NCBI GenBank assembly: GCA_035347995.1
Contig: DAOPQD010000136.1
Span: 1-6,511 of the forward strand
Length of the DNA stretch: 6,511 nt
Source: JAAZNO01 sp012798275
Lineage (GTDB): Bacteria > Chloroflexota > Anaerolineae > B4-G1 > SLSP01
Direction: 5' to 3'
The notes below the pieces were generated by a model. The model made no database searches, was not told the origin of the DNA, and was given only the letters and a program-made list of their open reading frames with translations. Shown here piece by piece: positions 4,619-6,511 of this stretch. Position numbers and translations under genes: made by a program. The stretch's first letter is position 1. Every line of letters begins with the position of its first letter.

Positions 4619-6274
4619 GTGATCGGTCTGCCTTTGACCCGCCGCATCGGACAGCTGCGCCGCTACCGGCACATCTTGAGCGTCTTCGTGCGGCATGGGT
4701 TCGGCTCCATGGTCAGTATGTTGCCCATGGAGCGCACCTGGCGGCAGCGCTGGCGTCGCTATCCCCCTTCTGAGACGCAGTCCCTGCCGGGGCATTTCCG
4801 GGAGGCGCTGGAGGAGCTCGGCCCCACTTTCATCAAGCTCGGACAGGTGCTGAGCACGCGCCCCGATGTGTTGCCCCCGGAGTATGTTGCGGAGCTGGCC
4901 CGCCTGCAGGATCAGGTCCCGCCGCTGCCCTGGGACATCATGCGGGAGGTGATCGCGGAAGAACTCGGCGCGGCGCCGGAGGCGGTGTTCAAACGGATAG
5001 AGCAGCAACCCATGGCCGCTGCCTCTCTGGCGCAGGTGCACGGCGCGCTCCTCGCGGATGGGCAGCAGGTCGTGATCAAAGTGCAGCGCCCCAACATCGT
5101 CCCTACCATCGAGGTGGATTTGACCATCCTCAAGGACCTGGCCCACTATGTTCAGCATCACACGCCCGTGGGGGAGTATTACGACCTCGAGGCCATCGCG
5201 GATGACTTTGCCGAAACGCTGCATCAGGAGCTCGATTACCTGCGCGAGGGGCACAATGCCGACCGTTTCCGCCAGACTTTTGCCCATGAACCGGGCATTT
5301 ACATCCCCAAAGTATATTGGGAATACACGACCCGGCGCGTCCTGACGTTGGAACGCATCAGCGGCATCAAGATTGACAATATTGCCGCCCTCAAAGCCGC
5401 CGGTTTTGACATGCATCAGCTGGCCACTCAGGCGGCGCGCATGTCGGTCAAGGAGATTCTGGAAGATGGTTTTTTCCATGCCGACCCGCACCCGGGCAAC
5501 CTGGTGGTGATGGAAAGTGGCGCTATCGGCGCCATGGATTTCGGCATGGTGGGCACCCTCAGCGATGGGGATCGCGTCAATCTCATTCGGCTCTACGCGA
5601 TGGCCGCGCAGCTGGATGCGGAGGGAGTGGTGGATCAGCTGATCCATATCGGCGCGGCGCCGGCCGATGTGGACCGCCGTCAGCTGGGGCGCGAGATTCA
5701 GACGCTATTACGTCGTTACACCGGCATCCCCCTCAACGACATTAAAGCGGCGGAGGTCATCAACGAGATCCGTCCCATTGTCTTCCAATATCGGCTGCGA
5801 CTGCCCTCAAGCTACTGGTTGTTGGCGAAGGTCATTTCGATCATGGAAAGCATCGGGCGGCGGCTTGATCCTGATTTTGACATTTTTGGATTTGCGCGTT
5901 CCTCGGCCCGCAGTCTGCTGCTGAAGGACATTTTGCCCAACCGCCGGCACGCCGAACAGCTCCTGCGCCAGGGCCTGGTCTGGGAGGATTTGCTGGACGA
6001 ACTTCCGCGCGCTGCCTCACGCTGGCTCGCCCGCATAGATGCCCGCGAGCCGATTCCGTTGGGGCTGGACAAGGGAAGTGTTGATCGGCTGGATCGTATG
6101 GTAACCCGCCTGGCGCTCAGTCTCATCATCGCCGGGATGACGATCGGCATTGCCATCATCATGCCTTCTGCCTCGCAGGGGGGCGCCACCCTTCAGGCCG
6201 TCCTGTGGTTTGGATTCGCTATCGCCATGGGATTGGGATTTTGGGTGATGATTTCGATCTTTCGCAAGCGCTGA
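4619..6274 (+). CDS. ubiB: UbiB/AarF/ABC1-family atypical protein kinase-like ATPase
   Basis: This 551-aa protein has the typical length and all marks of the UbiB (ABC1/ADCK) family, atypical kinases that act as ATPases supporting isoprenoid-quinone or lipid biology at membranes. The family KxGQ motif is FIKLGQ (K73, Q76). The Ala-rich loop replacing the kinase glycine loop is AAAS (133-136). The nucleotide-binding Lys is in VVIKVQRP (K154). The ExD motif is QELDYLREG (E204, D206). The catalytic-loop counterpart is HADPHPGN (287-294) and the metal-binding DFG is 307-309. Two hydrophobic C-terminal helices (about 498-515 and 525-547), ending in RKR, anchor it in the membrane. GTG 4619 is supported by AGGAAGG (4608-4614). 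In a lineage using menaquinone rather than ubiquinone, the exact role would differ from E. coli ubiquinone synthesis, so the symbol denotes family only. It is last in the phasin-like cluster; no intrinsic terminator follows. Confidence 0.93.
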   Translation: MIGLPLTRRIGQLRRYRHILSVFVRHGFGSMVSMLPMERTWRQRWRRYPPSETQSLPGHFREALEELGPTFIKLGQVLSTRPDVLPPEYVAELARLQDQVPPLPWDIMREVIAEELGAAPEAVFKRIEQQPMAAASLAQVHGALLADGQQVVIKVQRPNIVPTIEVDLTILKDLAHYVQHHTPVGEYYDLEAIADDFAETLHQELDYLREGHNADRFRQTFAHEPGIYIPKVYWEYTTRRVLTLERISGIKIDNIAALKAAGFDMHQLATQAARMSVKEILEDGFFHADPHPGNLVVMESGAIGAMDFGMVGTLSDGDRVNLIRLYAMAAQLDAEGVVDQLIHIGAAPADVDRRQLGREIQTLLRRYTGIPLNDIKAAEVINEIRPIVFQYRLRLPSSYWLLAKVISIMESIGRRLDPDFDIFGFARSSARSLLLKDILPNRRHAEQLLRQGLVWEDLLDELPRAASRWLARIDAREPIPLGLDKGSVDRLDRMVTRLALSLIIAGMTIGIAIIMPSASQGGATLQAVLWFGFAIAMGLGFWVMISIFRKR

Positions 6275-6275
6275 G

Positions 6276-6311
6276 GTGCACGTGTGCACACGTGCACACG
6301 TGCACGTGTGC
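6276..6311. repeat. Alternating purine-pyrimidine palindromic tract
   Basis: All 36 bases alternate purine and pyrimidine without a break. The tract holds two perfect 18-nt palindromes, 6278-6295 (GCACGTGTGCACACGTGC) and 6294-6311 (GCACACGTGCACGTGTGC), which share two bases. It starts two bases after the ubiB stop. Such sequence can adopt Z-DNA or cruciform forms. It lacks a T-tract, so it is not a standard intrinsic terminator. Confidence 0.8.
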
Positions 6312-6313
6312 TT

Positions 6314-6324
6314 ACGTTTCCACG
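6314..6324 (-). repeat. Inverted copy of the octamer-array core
   Basis: ACGTTTCCACG here is the exact reverse complement of 1786-1796 inside the octamer array. The flanking CTT on its left matches the array's AAG end (1798-1800) if one base is skipped. It adjoins the palindromic tract, which also carries ACGT cores, two of them eight bases apart (6290, 6298). Confidence 0.55.
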
Positions 6325-6465
6325 AGGTTGCGGCTCGCTAACGAGGGATGAACCTGGCGACCTCCACGCGGCCTGAAGTTTGCGTGTGACTGTTCAGCCT
6401 GGCGCCAGGTAACTGGATGGCGATGGATGAACCTTTATGACCTGCAGCCTTTGCCTCTCCCCCTG

Positions 6466-6503
6466 CCCTCTCCCCAACGGCGTCTGCGCCGTTGGGGAGA
6501 GGG
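6466..6503. repeat. Perfect 17-bp inverted repeat (hairpin) with TCTG loop
   Basis: Left arm 6466-6482 and right arm 6487-6503 are exact reverse complements, CCCTCTCCCCAACGGCG against CGCCGTTGGGGAGAGGG. CCTCTCCCC also occurs once more just upstream (6454-6462). An A-run (6505-6511) follows on the + strand, the wrong polarity for a + strand terminator. It may be one end of a palindromic dispersed repeat or small non-autonomous element that continues past the window. Confidence 0.75.
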
Positions 6504-6511
6504 AGAAAAAA

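Larger units (their letters stand above)
6275..6511. other. Non-coding, repeat-rich region after ubiB
   Basis: No credible coding frame or RNA gene is seen in these 237 bases. Besides the repeats listed separately, it has a 12-nt perfect palindrome CCTGGCGCCAGG (6398-6409), a 10-nt direct repeat GGATGAACCT (6346-6355 and 6425-6434), and a short hairpin CTCG/CGAG (6334-6345). The next gene, its promoter or the rest of a repeat element probably lies beyond the window. Confidence 0.6.

Noticed and set aside
4409..5647. Long antisense frame of 412 codons opposite the 44-aa frame and ubiB
   Set aside because: It mirrors the strong ubiB coding frame, a common effect of GC-rich codon use; its translation shows no domain, and the + strand protein has all UbiB motifs.
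6276..6311. CRISPR-like or short-repeat array after ubiB
   Set aside because: No spacer structure; the tract is a contiguous palindromic purine-pyrimidine alternation.

Overview
The window is a dense, GC-rich (roughly 60% by eye) stretch of bacterial chromosome. Every gene I can support lies on the + strand. It reads as housekeeping DNA with some small accessory genes. The variant PlsY, the 8-bp ACGT-type repeats and the gene content suggest Chloroflexota (an Anaerolineae/Chloroflexia-like lineage). That placement is inference; no decisive taxonomic marker such as rRNA is present.

Layout. Positions 1-651 hold the 3' part of a PlsY-type acyl-phosphate:glycerol-3-phosphate acyltransferase that enters from outside the window. 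Next is a complete ssrA (tmRNA) transcription unit: an extended -10 promoter (714-722), the RNA (729-1123) with acceptor stem, T arm, long closing helix, PK1 pseudoknot and a readable 15-residue tag, and a strong intrinsic terminator (1125-1158). A two-gene unit follows: a THEP1-like P-loop NTPase (1221-1784) and holB, the DNA polymerase III delta' subunit (1809-2795). They are separated by five perfect-period octamers (ACGTNNNN, 1761-1800). A family 2 glycosyltransferase (2892-3626) has its own promoter at 2819-2846.

The last block starts at another promoter (3616-3645). It contains a phasin-like small helical/coiled-coil protein (3759-4085), an unrecognised 95-aa helical protein (4088-4375), a probable 44-aa single-pass membrane microprotein (4426-4560), and a full-length UbiB/AarF/ABC1 atypical kinase with two C-terminal membrane helices (4619-6274). 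This looks like a membrane or lipid-associated module built around UbiB, but the functional link is inferred from gene order only.

The final 237 bases (6275-6511) are non-coding and repeat-rich. They contain a 36-bp strictly alternating purine-pyrimidine tract made of overlapping palindromes, a sequence related in inverted orientation to the octamer array near 1790, a 12-nt palindrome, and a perfect 17-bp inverted repeat with a 4-nt loop at the right edge.

I see no phage, CRISPR, toxin-antitoxin or transposase genes. The most unusual features are the two related ACGT repeat tracts, the small genes clustered with UbiB, and the divergent PlsY motifs.
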